Source: Candidatus Babelota bacterium (GTDB lineage: Bacteria; Babelota; Babeliae; Babelales; JACPOV01). From it: a DNA stretch of 53,544 nt. Every line of letters starts with the position of its first letter. Within the stretch, counting starts at the first letter, position 1. Below are positions 33,012-41,124 of this stretch, one piece after another. The stretch is taken from contig JAKJAQ010000004.1 in the NCBI GenBank assembly GCA_022707425.1, positions 38,797-92,340 of the forward strand, in the 5' to 3' direction. The notes beneath the pieces are model-generated. The model saw nothing but the letters and a program-made list of their open reading frames with translations. It was not told the origin of the DNA and ran no database searches. A program made the position numbers and the translations under genes.

Positions 33012-33956
33012 ATGAATATTTTTATTAAAGTTTGTTTTTTTGTTCTTTGCGCATCGCCTCGTGTGCATGCAATATCACTTGTTTATAACTTAAAAATTAG
33101 GCGTGCATTTAACTATCCAATTTCTCCGCTTTTAAAAAAAGACAAAAAAGCGTTGTGGGTTGCAAGTGCAGTTCCCATTGTGTATAAACGAGATCGGCAT
33201 ATTGTTGATCCTGCTTTTGGTATTGATGTTGTTGATAAACGTCTTACCAGTGGTTCATTGTTTAATGTGCGGTACATTCCGCGGCCTACTTGGTGGGCAG
33301 AACTATCTACTGGCTTTGAGCATGAACATGCACAGGTTTCGGGAACTTCAATTATCGATGCTTCTCGAACAGGGTTTGATGATATTGTTTTTTCTGTTGG
33401 GCATAATTTTTTCATAAAAAAAAATACACAGTTTGTGCTTTATGCACTTGGTGGTGTGCCATCACGGCTTAAAGTAACACCCAATGAAGCACAAGATACA
33501 CTTGTGGGAACCCGCTTTTTTAGCGTTGGTGTTGGCTCAGAGTTTTCATACAGTTTCATTAATTCGTTGCCACAGTCACTTGTTGTTATTTTCCAAAATC
33601 GATTTTTACATTTTTTTAATCGTCGGTGGCCGATTTTGCCGCCCGGAAGTAGCATCCAACCCGGCAACGTAACCGATTTACTTTTTGCTATTGATTACCG
33701 TCATAAAAAAAATGCGTTTGAAATTGGTTACAACCCAACGATTTTTAGCAATCAAGCCGTTATTCTTCCAACACAAACTATTGGGACTCATGCTTTTGTG
33801 CGGCAAAGTGGTTTTGCAAGTTATTCGCGATTGTTTGAAAAATTACCGTTGCTTCATCGTCCCGGACTTATTGGTACCGGTTTACTGGTGAGCCGTGCAC
33901 ACCATCTTGATATTAAAATAGTTTCAATATGGGTAAATTTTACAACGGTGTTCTAA
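33012..33956 (+). CDS. Predicted outer-membrane or exported beta-rich protein
   Basis: A 314-residue protein with a signal peptide (IFIKVCFFVLCASPRVHA, then ISL). The mature part has many short alternating strands: LFNVRYIPRPTWWAELSTGF, TQFVLYALGGV, FFSVGVGSEFSYSF, LLFAIDYRHKKNAFEIGY. It ends in IVSIWVNFTTVF, with the aromatic Phe at the C-terminus typical of beta-barrel proteins recognised by BamA. Length and spacing suit a 10- to 14-strand barrel. No family recognised. The frame opens at a GTG at 32982, but ATG 33012 begins the signal. Confidence 0.65.
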   Translation: MNIFIKVCFFVLCASPRVHAISLVYNLKIRRAFNYPISPLLKKDKKALWVASAVPIVYKRDRHIVDPAFGIDVVDKRLTSGSLFNVRYIPRPTWWAELSTGFEHEHAQVSGTSIIDASRTGFDDIVFSVGHNFFIKKNTQFVLYALGGVPSRLKVTPNEAQDTLVGTRFFSVGVGSEFSYSFINSLPQSLVVIFQNRFLHFFNRRWPILPPGSSIQPGNVTDLLFAIDYRHKKNAFEIGYNPTIFSNQAVILPTQTIGTHAFVRQSGFASYSRLFEKLPLLHRPGLIGTGLLVSRAHHLDIKIVSIWVNFTTVF

Positions 33957-33964
33957 AAAATGAA

Positions 33965-33985
33965 GGGCCGACATTAAGTCGACCC
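33965..33985 (-). terminator. Weak hairpin terminator for the aquaporin gene
   Basis: GGGCCGAC (33965-33972) pairs with GTCGACCC (33978-33985) except for one C-A mismatch. Read on the minus strand it is followed by TTCATTTTTT. It lies between two convergent genes. The hairpin could also serve the plus strand, but no good T-run follows there. Confidence 0.55.
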
Positions 33986-34010
33986 CACCGAACTTAAAAA
34001 AAGTAACTTT

Positions 34011-34640
34011 TTAACGGCTTCTTTCTGGAACAAAATAGATAAATGCATAGGCTGCTAATGCACCACCTAAAAATGCACCAATTACGTACATGCCAAGATG
34101 TGACCACATAATTTCGCTCATACCACTGATTGCACCAAACAACGTAGAACCAATTGAAATTGCAGGATTAAATAATCCACCTGAAATTGGCCCGCCAAAT
34201 GCCATTAGTGCAGGAATGGTGAACCCAATTGCAAACCCAAAAACGGTGCTTGCATGAAATCTTTTGGTCATTGCTACGTGCAATACAACTGATGCAAAAA
34301 CGAATGCTAACAATATTTCAACAATAAATGCTTGAGCGAGTGAAACGCTTGCATTCGGTTCAGGAAAAACAACACGTGTGTGCAAATAAGCTGCTGCTGC
34401 ATAAGCTAAAAATCCGCCAGCAATTTGTGCAAGCATATAATAGCCTGCATGCACAAGTGTAATGCCTTCTGTCAGCATAACAGCGAGGGTGACCATTGGG
34501 TTAAAATGACCACCCGACACATAAAATCCAATATAGAGCCAGGCCATGAGCATAGATGAAACTGCTATCGGACCAGCACCAATAGCAATAGTCAAAATGA
34601 AAAAAAATGTGCCAATAAACTCCATGAGTAGCTTTCTCAT
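34011..34640 (-). CDS. Aquaporin / MIP family channel
   Basis: A 209-residue MIP channel with six membrane helices. The two half-helix motifs are SGGHFNPMVTLAV (first box, NPM instead of NPA) and SGGLFNPAISIG (second box, normal). In AqpZ/GlpF these form the pore through which water or glycerol passes. The second half has the family end LGMYVIGAFLGGALAAYAF. The Arg of the classic NPAR is replaced by Ile, which suggests a widened selectivity filter. AAAGGA lies upstream. Specificity is not clear. Confidence 0.9.
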   Translation of the reverse strand: MRKLLMEFIGTFFFILTIAIGAGPIAVSSMLMAWLYIGFYVSGGHFNPMVTLAVMLTEGITLVHAGYYMLAQIAGGFLAYAAAAYLHTRVVFPEPNASVSLAQAFIVEILLAFVFASVVLHVAMTKRFHASTVFGFAIGFTIPALMAFGGPISGGLFNPAISIGSTLFGAISGMSEIMWSHLGMYVIGAFLGGALAAYAFIYFVPERSR

Positions 34641-34860
34641 ACTTTTCCTTTTTGGTTAAAAATTTATTAGAGAAGCTTTAACACAACATACCCTGTACAT
34701 TTTGTTCGAGTAAAATCAAGAATTTGTGCAATCGTTGTAAAGAGAACGCGAAAGTAACGGTAAATTACAGCGATGCAATGTTTTTTTACTGGAGAGAAGA
34801 ACCAATTTTTAAAAAATCGTAATTAATGAAGAGCTAAATCACGTTGAGTTAGATTAATTG

Positions 34861-35316
34861 CTAAATCATTGATTCAAGTAACATTTTTTTTCGATTAATT
34901 CCCCAACGGTAGCCACCGAGTGCGCCATTTTTTTGCACGATTCTGTGACAGGGAATGAAATAGGCAATTTTGTTGCGCGCTAAAGCTTGTGCAACGGCGC
35001 GATAGGAATGTGAATGACCGATTTTTTCTGCAAGCGCTTGATAGTGCATTGTTTTTACATTCATAGTTGTGAGCTCTTGCCACACTTTTATTTGAAACGG
35101 TGTACCTACCAAAATAAAAGATAAGGCAGTGAGATCATCAAGCTGAGAAAGTTGCGTTTCATGGATCTTCTCATCAATAAATGTGGCGCGATACATTCCA
35201 ACGCTCGTTGATTCTGTACGCAGAATTCCTGCAGGTGTGTGAAAAAAACTTGTTGTTGTTTCAACCGTGCTTATATGTTTTTTAAAATCTGCAGGTGAAA
35301 AAATAGTATAATTCAT
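34861..35316 (-). CDS. ogt: Methylated-DNA--cysteine S-methyltransferase (Ogt)
   Basis: This single-turnover repair protein takes alkyl groups from O6-alkylguanine in DNA onto a cysteine. The 151 residues have the acceptor motif IPCHRIVQKNGALGGYRWG (about residue 120) and the helix-turn-helix with the Arg finger (SHSYRAVAQALARNK). GTPFQIKVWQELTTM is the usual lead-in. The start at 35316 is the first ATG; the frame opens 18 bases earlier with a TTG. It is read on the minus strand after the aquaporin gap; the 220 bases between (34641-34860) show no convincing feature. Confidence 0.95.
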   Translation of the reverse strand: MNYTIFSPADFKKHISTVETTTSFFHTPAGILRTESTSVGMYRATFIDEKIHETQLSQLDDLTALSFILVGTPFQIKVWQELTTMNVKTMHYQALAEKIGHSHSYRAVAQALARNKIAYFIPCHRIVQKNGALGGYRWGINRKKMLLESMI

Positions 35317-35404
35317 AAGTGGCTTGATATCCAAGAAAAGTAGATGTGTTAATTAGATAGATCAATTGTAATGATTTTTTTTGTGTAAAGATATTAATTG
35401 AGAT

Positions 35405-35429
35405 CTTTGGTGAGACCAAGGTGACCTTG
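35405..35429. repeat. Overlapping palindromes
   Basis: CTTTGGT-GAG-ACCAAGG (35405-35421) and CAAGGT-G-ACCTTG (35417-35429) overlap in five bases. They lie in a 204-base gene-free stretch between ogt and a small conserved gene. They may form an operator; nothing else is seen there. Confidence 0.4.
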
Positions 35430-35520
35430 TGGACGCGAAAAACTAATGCACCTTACTATGCAAAATAAGTTAATAGCTTGGCACACAACAATGAAATCAA
35501 TCCAAAGAAATTAAGATTAG

Positions 35521-35727
35521 TTATTTCTTTTTTTTGCGTAACATTGGTAATCCGGTACGTTTGTTTTCCATGGTTTCATACCCTTTTGGAATTTCATCGA
35601 TTGCATCTTTTCCGGCTTTACCAGCAAAATAGTAAATGGTTTGTTTACGGCCGCCAGCAAGTTTTACATCTTTTGAGTGAAGATGGTATGTTTTGCCACT
35701 TTTTTTAGATTTAATTGTAAATGCCAT
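35521..35727 (-). CDS. Small conserved basic protein
   Basis: A 68-residue protein (MAFTIKSKKSGKTYHLHS, then KDVKLAGGRKQTIYYF, PKGYETMENKRTGLPMLRKKKK, read in part). I recall similar small proteins from many bacteria with the pattern KSKKSGKTYxLH...GGRKQTIYYFA, all without known function. The start at 35727 follows AAGGAG at a rather long spacing of ten bases. A longer frame from 35769 would add non-conserved residues. The high Lys/Arg content suggests nucleic-acid contact, which is only a guess. Confidence 0.75.
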   Translation of the reverse strand: MAFTIKSKKSGKTYHLHSKDVKLAGGRKQTIYYFAGKAGKDAIDEIPKGYETMENKRTGLPMLRKKKK

Positions 35728-35898
35728 GGGTGTTCTACTCCTTTTTTGATAAACATTTATTTTTTTCAAACAATCATAAGCAACCTAATAAATTCATTTT
35801 ATAAAATCTAGAAAATATCTGTTCTTCTGTTAAAGTGGCGTAAGAACAATACAAATTCAATTTTTAACAATGATATTTTCAATAAGGATACGGCATTT

Positions 35899-36156
35899 AT
35901 GAAACAAGTAATTAATTTGTTTGTATTATTTTTTTTAAGCGTAAGTGTTTATCAAGAAATAAATTGTATGAATACCGACCAATCTAATAGCGATAAAAAC
36001 AATTCGCTCGCACAAATGAATAAGCAGTTGAGTCAACTTTCTCCCAAAGATAAATGGGCACTAGTTTTTAAAATAGTTAAACAAAGAAACGGTAAAAATG
36101 CTAGTGGAACAATGATAGAAAAAGAAGGAAGCTGTGAAGACCTTAGTAACGAATAA
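35899..36156 (+). CDS. Small secreted protein of unknown function
   Basis: An 85-residue protein with a signal peptide (LFVLFFLSVSVYQEINC, then MNT). The mature 60 residues are polar and Asn/Lys/Gln-rich (NSDKNNSLAQMNKQLSQL, KDKWALVFKIVKQRNGK). AAGGA lies upstream. The last 23 bases overlap the DUF1653 gene that starts with GTG at 36134, so the two are translated in overlapping frames. No family recognised. Confidence 0.6.
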   Translation: MKQVINLFVLFFLSVSVYQEINCMNTDQSNSDKNNSLAQMNKQLSQLSPKDKWALVFKIVKQRNGKNASGTMIEKEGSCEDLSNE

Positions 36157-36406
36157 CGCAGAAGAAATTTGTTTTCCAAATATTGGAAAAGTATATCAAC
36201 ATTACAAAGGAAATAAGTACAAAATCGTAATGATTGTATTTAATAGCGAAACTGACCAATTAGAACCATGGGTGGTGTATCAAGGATTATACACCGACCC
36301 AAAACTTGGTGATCAACCATTATTTACACGTTCAGTTGCAGCTTTTATGGAAACAATTGCCATGAACGGTAAAACAATTAAACGATTTACGTTGCTGAGT
36401 GAGTAA
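36134..36406 (+). CDS. DUF1653 family protein
   Basis: A 90-residue protein. The DUF1653 pattern is clear: IGKVYQHYKGNKYKIVMIVFNS, then ETDQLEPWVVYQGLYTDPKLGDQPLFTRSVAAF, and KTIKRF near the end (all read in part). These domains are small beta folds of unknown role. The start is a GTG at 36134: AAGAAGGA lies four bases upstream and no ATG fits better. The frame overlaps the end of the secreted-protein gene by 23 bases. Stop is five bases before the end of mnmE on the other strand. Confidence 0.85.
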   Translation: MKTLVTNNAEEICFPNIGKVYQHYKGNKYKIVMIVFNSETDQLEPWVVYQGLYTDPKLGDQPLFTRSVAAFMETIAMNGKTIKRFTLLSE

Positions 36407-36411
36407 AATGA

Positions 36412-37788
36412 TTATTTGCCAACACAAAATTCTCTAAATACGGCGTCCATGCCCTGCTCAGAGATTGTTTTGCCTGTTAATTGAGTAATTATTTCAAGAA
36501 TGTGTTGCAATTGTGCAGAAATTAATTCGTATGGGGCATGCTTTTGGTTGATCAATGGTAGTAATTCTTGTAGTTTTTTTTCTACATTAATCAGGACACG
36601 AAAATGTCGCTGATTAAGCAAAAATGGTGAATCAGTTCGCGCAAATAAATTGTTCATTTTATCATGAATTGCGTTTTTGAGTTGCTCAATGGTGACACTG
36701 TTTTTTTCAGTAACTTCTACAACGGTTGTGTGGTTGAATGATTGTTGATGAACTTGTGGCAAATCTGTTTTACTGTGAACCACAATAATTTTTGATGCAT
36801 ACGAGTTGAGTAATTCATTATACGTGTGCATTTCGTGTTCACTGAACGGTCGGGAAACATCGGTTACTAATAAAATAATATCTGCTTTGTGTGCTTCTTG
36901 TTGCGAACGCACAATTCCTTCTTGCTCAATGATATCATTGGTATTGCGTAATCCGGCAGTATCAATAAGGGTAACTTGCGAACCGTTGAGCGAAATAGTT
37001 GATTCGATCGAATCTCGTGTTGTGCCAGCAACGGGTGCAACAATAGCGCGGGCATGCCCAAGGAGCTGATTGAATAATGAAGATTTTCCTGCATTAACTG
37101 AGCCAATGAGTGCAATACGCACACCTTGACGCAACTGTTGTTGTTGATCAAAGGTGGTTTTAATGCGTACAATTGATTCAAGCACCTGAGTAAGTTGTTC
37201 ATTGATAAATGGTGCAAACTCCATTTCATCATCAAGAAATTCAAAACTTGCTTCGCTGTAGGCCAAGCACGTGATTAATTTTTTTTCAAGTGATGCAATC
37301 CAATGCGAAAAGGTCCCACTTAATTGTGCAAGTGATTGTTTTAGTGATAACTGATTGGTTGCATGAATAAGTTCATTGATTGCTTCCGCTTGCAACAAAT
37401 CAATTTTTCCGTTGGTAAATGCGCGACGTGTAAATTCACCCGGGTGTGCCATACGCGCACCGCACATGAGTGCACGGTTGAAAATGCTTTCAATTAAAAA
37501 TGGATTGTTGTGGCAGGTGATTTCAATCGTATGTTCGCCCGTAAATGTTTTTGGCGCATGCATAACCAAAAAAAGAACCTGATCAATTTTATTACCAACT
37601 TCATCAATGATCCATCCATACTGAATAGTATGCGAAGGAACGGTTGACAAGAGTTGATTGTCTGGCAAACGACTCATGCGATCGATAATAGCAAATACAT
37701 CGGCGCCAGAAAGACGCAGCAATGCAATTACACCGGTTCCGGTTGGTGTGCATTGAGCAATGATCGAGTCGTTTTCAATCGAAATCAT
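36412..37788 (-). CDS. mnmE: tRNA modification GTPase MnmE (TrmE)
   Basis: MnmE and MnmG make the carboxymethylaminomethyl group at U34 of some tRNAs. The 458 residues show the N-terminal tetrahydrofolate domain (MISIENDSIIAQCTPTGTGVIA...), then a G domain with GSVNAGKSSLFNQL (G1, about 228), APVAGTTRD (G2), DTAGLR (G3) and VHSKTDL (G4). The C-terminal FCVGK is the FCIGK motif with the catalytic Cys. It overlaps the upstream jag gene by ATGA. MnmG is not in the window. Confidence 0.97.
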   Translation of the reverse strand: MISIENDSIIAQCTPTGTGVIALLRLSGADVFAIIDRMSRLPDNQLLSTVPSHTIQYGWIIDEVGNKIDQVLFLVMHAPKTFTGEHTIEITCHNNPFLIESIFNRALMCGARMAHPGEFTRRAFTNGKIDLLQAEAINELIHATNQLSLKQSLAQLSGTFSHWIASLEKKLITCLAYSEASFEFLDDEMEFAPFINEQLTQVLESIVRIKTTFDQQQQLRQGVRIALIGSVNAGKSSLFNQLLGHARAIVAPVAGTTRDSIESTISLNGSQVTLIDTAGLRNTNDIIEQEGIVRSQQEAHKADIILLVTDVSRPFSEHEMHTYNELLNSYASKIIVVHSKTDLPQVHQQSFNHTTVVEVTEKNSVTIEQLKNAIHDKMNNLFARTDSPFLLNQRHFRVLINVEKKLQELLPLINQKHAPYELISAQLQHILEIITQLTGKTISEQGMDAVFREFCVGK

Positions 37789-38369
37789 GAGCGAATAAAT
37801 ACGATCTTATAGCCACGTAACGGACGCTTGAATGTTCGTTTGAGTGAACAAAGTAATAAAAATGAAAGTGAACGCAACAGTTGTTGTTCTTTTTCAGCGT
37901 GGTCAAGAAGTGGGCCAGAAAATGTAAAACGCAATTGATAATTGTCGGCTGCAACGGTAAAAGGCAGCGCTGCTTGATCAAGTGATTTGAGTGTACCGCG
38001 AATCCAATTGGTAGCCGCATCAATCATTTCATTGGTCCAAATTGCGCTTGTTGGCCGTAATTCTCTTTGCGGTTGTTCTTTTGGTCTTTCAACGCGCTGT
38101 TGTTGTTGCGGTTGTTGAGGAGCTGGCCGTTGAGGCTGATGTTGTTGGCGCATTTTTTGTTTTTGTTCATAATGAGCGCGTTCAGGCTTAAAAGCAACCG
38201 TTTCGTTGAAAAAAATCCCAACTTTTGCCGACTCAGTGGTCATGCCAATAAAATTTTTCTTTCCTTCTTCAAAGACTTTGATCGAAAACTCTTTCGGCTT
38301 GCCTGCAGCCTCCCACCCTTTTTCGATCGCTTTCATAATTGAAGAAGCTTCTTGCATAATTGATTTCAT
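37785..38369 (-). CDS. jag: Jag / SpoIIIJ-associated RNA-binding-like protein
   Basis: Jag proteins bind RNA through KH and R3H domains and are usually coded between yidC and mnmE. The 194-residue protein has the Jag_N domain (AIEKGWEAAGKPKEFSIKVFEEGKK, read in part, ending FIGMTTESAKVGIFF). A Gln/Pro-rich linker (QQHQPQRPAPQQPQQQQR) and a C-terminal KH-like part follow. The R3H domain with its RxxxH motif is not seen, so this is a short form. AAAAGG precedes the start. It is ATGA-coupled to mnmE. No yidC is next to it. Confidence 0.8.
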   Translation of the reverse strand: MKSIMQEASSIMKAIEKGWEAAGKPKEFSIKVFEEGKKNFIGMTTESAKVGIFFNETVAFKPERAHYEQKQKMRQQHQPQRPAPQQPQQQQRVERPKEQPQRELRPTSAIWTNEMIDAATNWIRGTLKSLDQAALPFTVAADNYQLRFTFSGPLLDHAEKEQQLLRSLSFLLLCSLKRTFKRPLRGYKIVFIRS

Positions 38370-38522
38370 CGTTAACCTTTTTGGTTAAAAATAGAATAAA
38401 AACAGACTCATGTAATAATTGTGAGTATAAATAGTCCCAAGATGAGCATGTAACGATTATCGCTGATTTTGATTGAGCATTGGAAGGCAACCGGTTTTTC
38501 AAACGAACTACATTGCTTCTTT

Positions 38523-38597
38523 TGGAGCGGGAAACGGGATTCGAACCCGCGACCTTTGCCTTGGCAAGGCAACGCTCTACCGCTGAGCTATTCCCGC
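38523..38597 (-). tRNA. tRNA-Gly (anticodon GCC), CCA encoded
   Basis: Read on the minus strand the acceptor arm pairs GCGGGAA with TTCCCGC. The D arm is GCTCAGCGGTAGAGC, the anticodon arm TTGCC-TTGCCAA-GGCAA gives GCC, and the T arm is GCGGG-TTCGAAT-CCCGT. Discriminator T is followed by a genomic CCA (38523-38525). Confidence 0.97.
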
Positions 38598-38614
38598 GTC
38601 ACATAGCAATGAAA

Positions 38615-38642
38615 AATGTAACAAAAGGGAGACAATTGTCAA
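38615..38642 (-). promoter_or_regulatory. Promoter for tRNA-Gly
   Basis: On the minus strand TTGACA (38642-38637), a 16-base spacer and TACATT (38620-38615) end 17 bases before the tRNA. A perfect palindrome GACAATTGTC (38631-38640) overlaps the -35 box. Confidence 0.6.
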
Positions 38643-38800
38643 TAAGGAGGTCTTAAAATCGAGTAAACTTATTGCCTTTGCTGTAGGGAAAAAGCGATAA
38701 AAATAGGCTTTTAAGCGTTGTTTTTTAAAAACTGTTATGAGTTTTAAAAAAATAGTATACGATCAAGAAATAATACCTTTCAAAAATAGGAAACAGTGCA

Positions 38801-39397
38801 ATGATCAATTTTTTGCGCGGTAATGTGCACGCACTTGAACAAAACACTATTACGTTATTGGTTGGCGGAGTGGGCTATGAAGTGATGAGTCCTACAGCAC
38901 AAATGCTTTCGGTCGGGAATGAAACGAGTTTGCATTGTTATTATCATTGGTCTGCAGAAAATGGTCCATCAATTTTCGGGTTTGCAACAGAACAGGAACG
39001 AGCAGTTTTTTTGCTTATTTTGAAGTGTCCTGGCATTGGGCCAAAAATTGCACTTTCAATTTTGGAGCAAATGAGTGTTGGACCATTTTTGCAAGCAATT
39101 TTGAACGGTTCAATCGAAACATTAACTGCGCTTCATGGAATTGGCACCCGAAAAGCGGAGCAAATGATTGTGCAATTGAAATCGCCGGCACAAACTTTAA
39201 TTACCAGTGGCAAAATTGCGGTTGATGCGCAATCGGGTGGGTTGCAGTGGAAAGAGCTTGCCGAGGCGTTGCAATCACTCAACTATTCACGGTCAGAAAT
39301 TGCACAGGTAGTTTCTACCTTGCGTCAACAAACAACGAACGACTCGTTTGACCAATTATTGCGAAAATCGCTTTCATTGCTGTCTAAATCACGGTAA
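38801..39397 (+). CDS. ruvA: Holliday junction DNA helicase subunit RuvA
   Basis: RuvA binds four-way junctions and guides RuvB to branch-migrate them. The 198-residue length is normal. Marks are the OB fold (MINFLRGNVHALEQNTITLLVGGVGYEV, read in part), FGFATEQERAVFLLILKCPGIGPKIALSIL (first HhH, read in part), and ALHGIGTRKAEQMIVQLK (second HhH). The C-terminal domain (KELAEALQSLNYSRSEI) contacts RuvB. AGGA lies upstream. cdsA follows after six bases. The 203 bases before ruvA hold the tRNA-Gly promoter and an orphan AAGGAGGT at about 38645 with no ATG after it. Confidence 0.96.
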   Translation: MINFLRGNVHALEQNTITLLVGGVGYEVMSPTAQMLSVGNETSLHCYYHWSAENGPSIFGFATEQERAVFLLILKCPGIGPKIALSILEQMSVGPFLQAILNGSIETLTALHGIGTRKAEQMIVQLKSPAQTLITSGKIAVDAQSGGLQWKELAEALQSLNYSRSEIAQVVSTLRQQTTNDSFDQLLRKSLSLLSKSR

Positions 39398-39403
39398 TAA
39401 AAA

Positions 39404-40066
39404 ATGATGAATTTGTTAAAAAAACAATCTGAATTAACGCAGCGTATAATTACCGCTTTCTTTTTGGGAACTCTTTGTTTGGGTGTTTTTTTTTGGATGC
39501 CCCCAATTGTTTTTTCAATGTTCATTGGTGCAGTTATTGCTTATTGCGCATTCATTGAATTACCAAAATTAATGAATGTTGAGCGATTTTTTTTCTGGGT
39601 GGTATTGATAGGCTATTTAGTGATTCCCGCGTTTTTTTTAATAGTACTCAATCAATCTCACAATCGGATTTTTTTATTTTTTTTGTTCTGTGCAGTAGTG
39701 AGCTTTGATTCAGGCGCCTATTTTGTAGGTAAAAAATGGGGTAAACATAAATTAGCACCTAAAATTAGCCCCAAAAAATCATGGGAAGGTTTATTGGGTG
39801 GGTTTTTATGTGTTTTATTAGTCATTTTTATACTATTTACCTATTTTGAAATTTTTATTTCAAAAGGCATTATTTTTAGCATTTCACTGTTAATTTCAGT
39901 TGGGGCAACTCTTGGAGATTTTTTTGAATCATGGCTAAAAAGGCAAGCTGGTGTTAAAGACTCTGGAAAAATTCTCCCTGGACATGGTGGTATTTTGGAC
40001 CGAATTGATAGCTTGTTAGGTGCTTTGCCTCTTTGGTACCTGATTACTATAAAATATTTCTATTAG
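39404..40066 (+). CDS. cdsA: Phosphatidate cytidylyltransferase
   Basis: CdsA makes CDP-diacylglycerol, the precursor of all main phospholipids, in the inner membrane. The 220 residues have about six to seven membrane segments. The Mg2+-binding region is SFDSGAYFVGKKWGKHKL and the family signature is SWLKRQAGVKDSGKILPGHGG, then ILDRIDSLLG. Two adjacent ATGs (39404, 39407) can start it. It is six bases downstream of ruvA. Confidence 0.94.
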   Translation: MMNLLKKQSELTQRIITAFFLGTLCLGVFFWMPPIVFSMFIGAVIAYCAFIELPKLMNVERFFFWVVLIGYLVIPAFFLIVLNQSHNRIFLFFLFCAVVSFDSGAYFVGKKWGKHKLAPKISPKKSWEGLLGGFLCVLLVIFILFTYFEIFISKGIIFSISLLISVGATLGDFFESWLKRQAGVKDSGKILPGHGGILDRIDSLLGALPLWYLITIKYFY

Positions 40067-40077
40067 AAAACATTAAA

Positions 40078-40107
40078 TTGACTTAATTCTTCGATAAACT
40101 ATACTAA
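40078..40107 (+). promoter_or_regulatory. Predicted promoter of the 40146 gene (TTGACT-N18-TACTAA)
   Basis: TTGACT (40078-40083), an 18-base spacer and TACTAA (40102-40107) lie 38 bases before the start codon. The same -35 and spacing occur before OMP1 and the secreted gene at 46520. Confidence 0.55.
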
Positions 40108-40145
40108 TAAAGACAATAAAATAATGGTTAAATGGAGGTTTTATT

Positions 40146-40682
40146 ATGTCTTTATTCAAAAAATCTATGCTTGCACTTTTAGTTGCAGGAATTTCATTTG
40201 GAAATATTTTTTCGATGAATGATGGTCTTGATCCAATTTTGCTTCGTCAAATGCATGACGATTGTAATATAGAATGTGCAATGGTAAATACTGTTGCTGC
40301 TGCACAAGAACAAGCAGACTTGCTTGATTTGCAAAATTGGGAAGCAAGTAATCCAGCTGATTTTACTTTTCAAATTCCTGGTGTGCTTACCTATGCAAAA
40401 CATTATGCGACAGTTGCTGCACGAAACATACAAACTCAAGCAACAAATTTCTGGTCGAAATTACCAAGTTTTAACACCGTTGCACAATCAGTAAAAGATG
40501 TCGGCTCTTTTGCAAAAGCAAAAGCAGTTGAAAAACCATACGTTGCTGCCGCAATTGTAACTGGAACTATTGCTGCACTTTGTGCTTCAAGACTTGCGTG
40601 GAAGAAATTCTGCAGTAAGCCCCAAGCACAATTGGTTGCACAAGATCGTGCACCACGCTTTAGAGTAACTAATTTAGATTAA
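40146..40682 (+). CDS. Secreted protein of unknown function
   Basis: A 178-residue protein with a signal peptide (SMLALLVAGISFGNIFS, then MND). The mature part is helical; residues 140-160 form a hydrophobic helix (PYVAAAIVTGTIAALCASRLAW) that may be a membrane anchor. GGAGG lies seven bases upstream. It is the first of three small envelope genes (40146, 40715, 41125) on the same strand ending at a common terminator. No family recognised. Confidence 0.65.
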   Translation: MSLFKKSMLALLVAGISFGNIFSMNDGLDPILLRQMHDDCNIECAMVNTVAAAQEQADLLDLQNWEASNPADFTFQIPGVLTYAKHYATVAARNIQTQATNFWSKLPSFNTVAQSVKDVGSFAKAKAVEKPYVAAAIVTGTIAALCASRLAWKKFCSKPQAQLVAQDRAPRFRVTNLD

Positions 40683-40714
40683 TCAATTTTTAATTTAATA
40701 AGAGGTTATATTGT

Positions 40715-41098
40715 ATGAAGAAATTAATTAAATATGCTTTCTTAGCACTTTCTATCATCGGTTTTGGTTTAAATAATTCAGCACAAGCGATTGATGCTCG
40801 ATCTGCTGCATGTTGCTTTGTTGCAAGTGCCGCAGTTGGTGGATTAACCGCACTGTATGCCAAAAAATTTGGTCAATGGTTATATAAAAACCCCCAAACA
40901 ATGCTCATGGCAGCGCTTGGCTTTGCGACAGAATTAATTCCTGCTCAGAATGAATGTATCCATTCAGTTGCAGGTTCAGCTGCAGCATTAACGTGCGGCG
41001 TTGCGGTTGTTCAAAGCAAATCATATTTTACTGCAGCAGCTACAACATTGATTCCGTATTTGGTTGGTTCTGAACTTGCAAGACAAATTAGCTCATAA
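40715..41098 (+). CDS. Small membrane or exported protein
   Basis: A 127-residue protein with a signal peptide (YAFLALSIIGFGLNNSAQA, then IDA). The rest is hydrophobic and Ala-rich (CCFVASAAVGGLTALYA, AGSAAALTCGVAVVQ, AAATTLIPYLVGSEL), which suggests three or four membrane segments. It is the second gene of a three-gene group. No family recognised. Confidence 0.6.
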   Translation: MKKLIKYAFLALSIIGFGLNNSAQAIDARSAACCFVASAAVGGLTALYAKKFGQWLYKNPQTMLMAALGFATELIPAQNECIHSVAGSAAALTCGVAVVQSKSYFTAAATTLIPYLVGSELARQISS

Positions 41099-41124
41099 TA
41101 CTGAAAATAATGGTTGAAGGTTTT

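Noticed and set aside
34641-34860. Gene-free stretch between the aquaporin and ogt genes
   Set aside because: Read on both strands; only AT-rich sequence with no convincing promoter pair, repeat or small gene.
36806-37069. Long plus-strand frames inside mnmE (and similar frames opposite pilB, galE, secA and hisS)
   Set aside because: They are antisense shadows of secure genes; no ribosome-binding sites or protein motifs support them.
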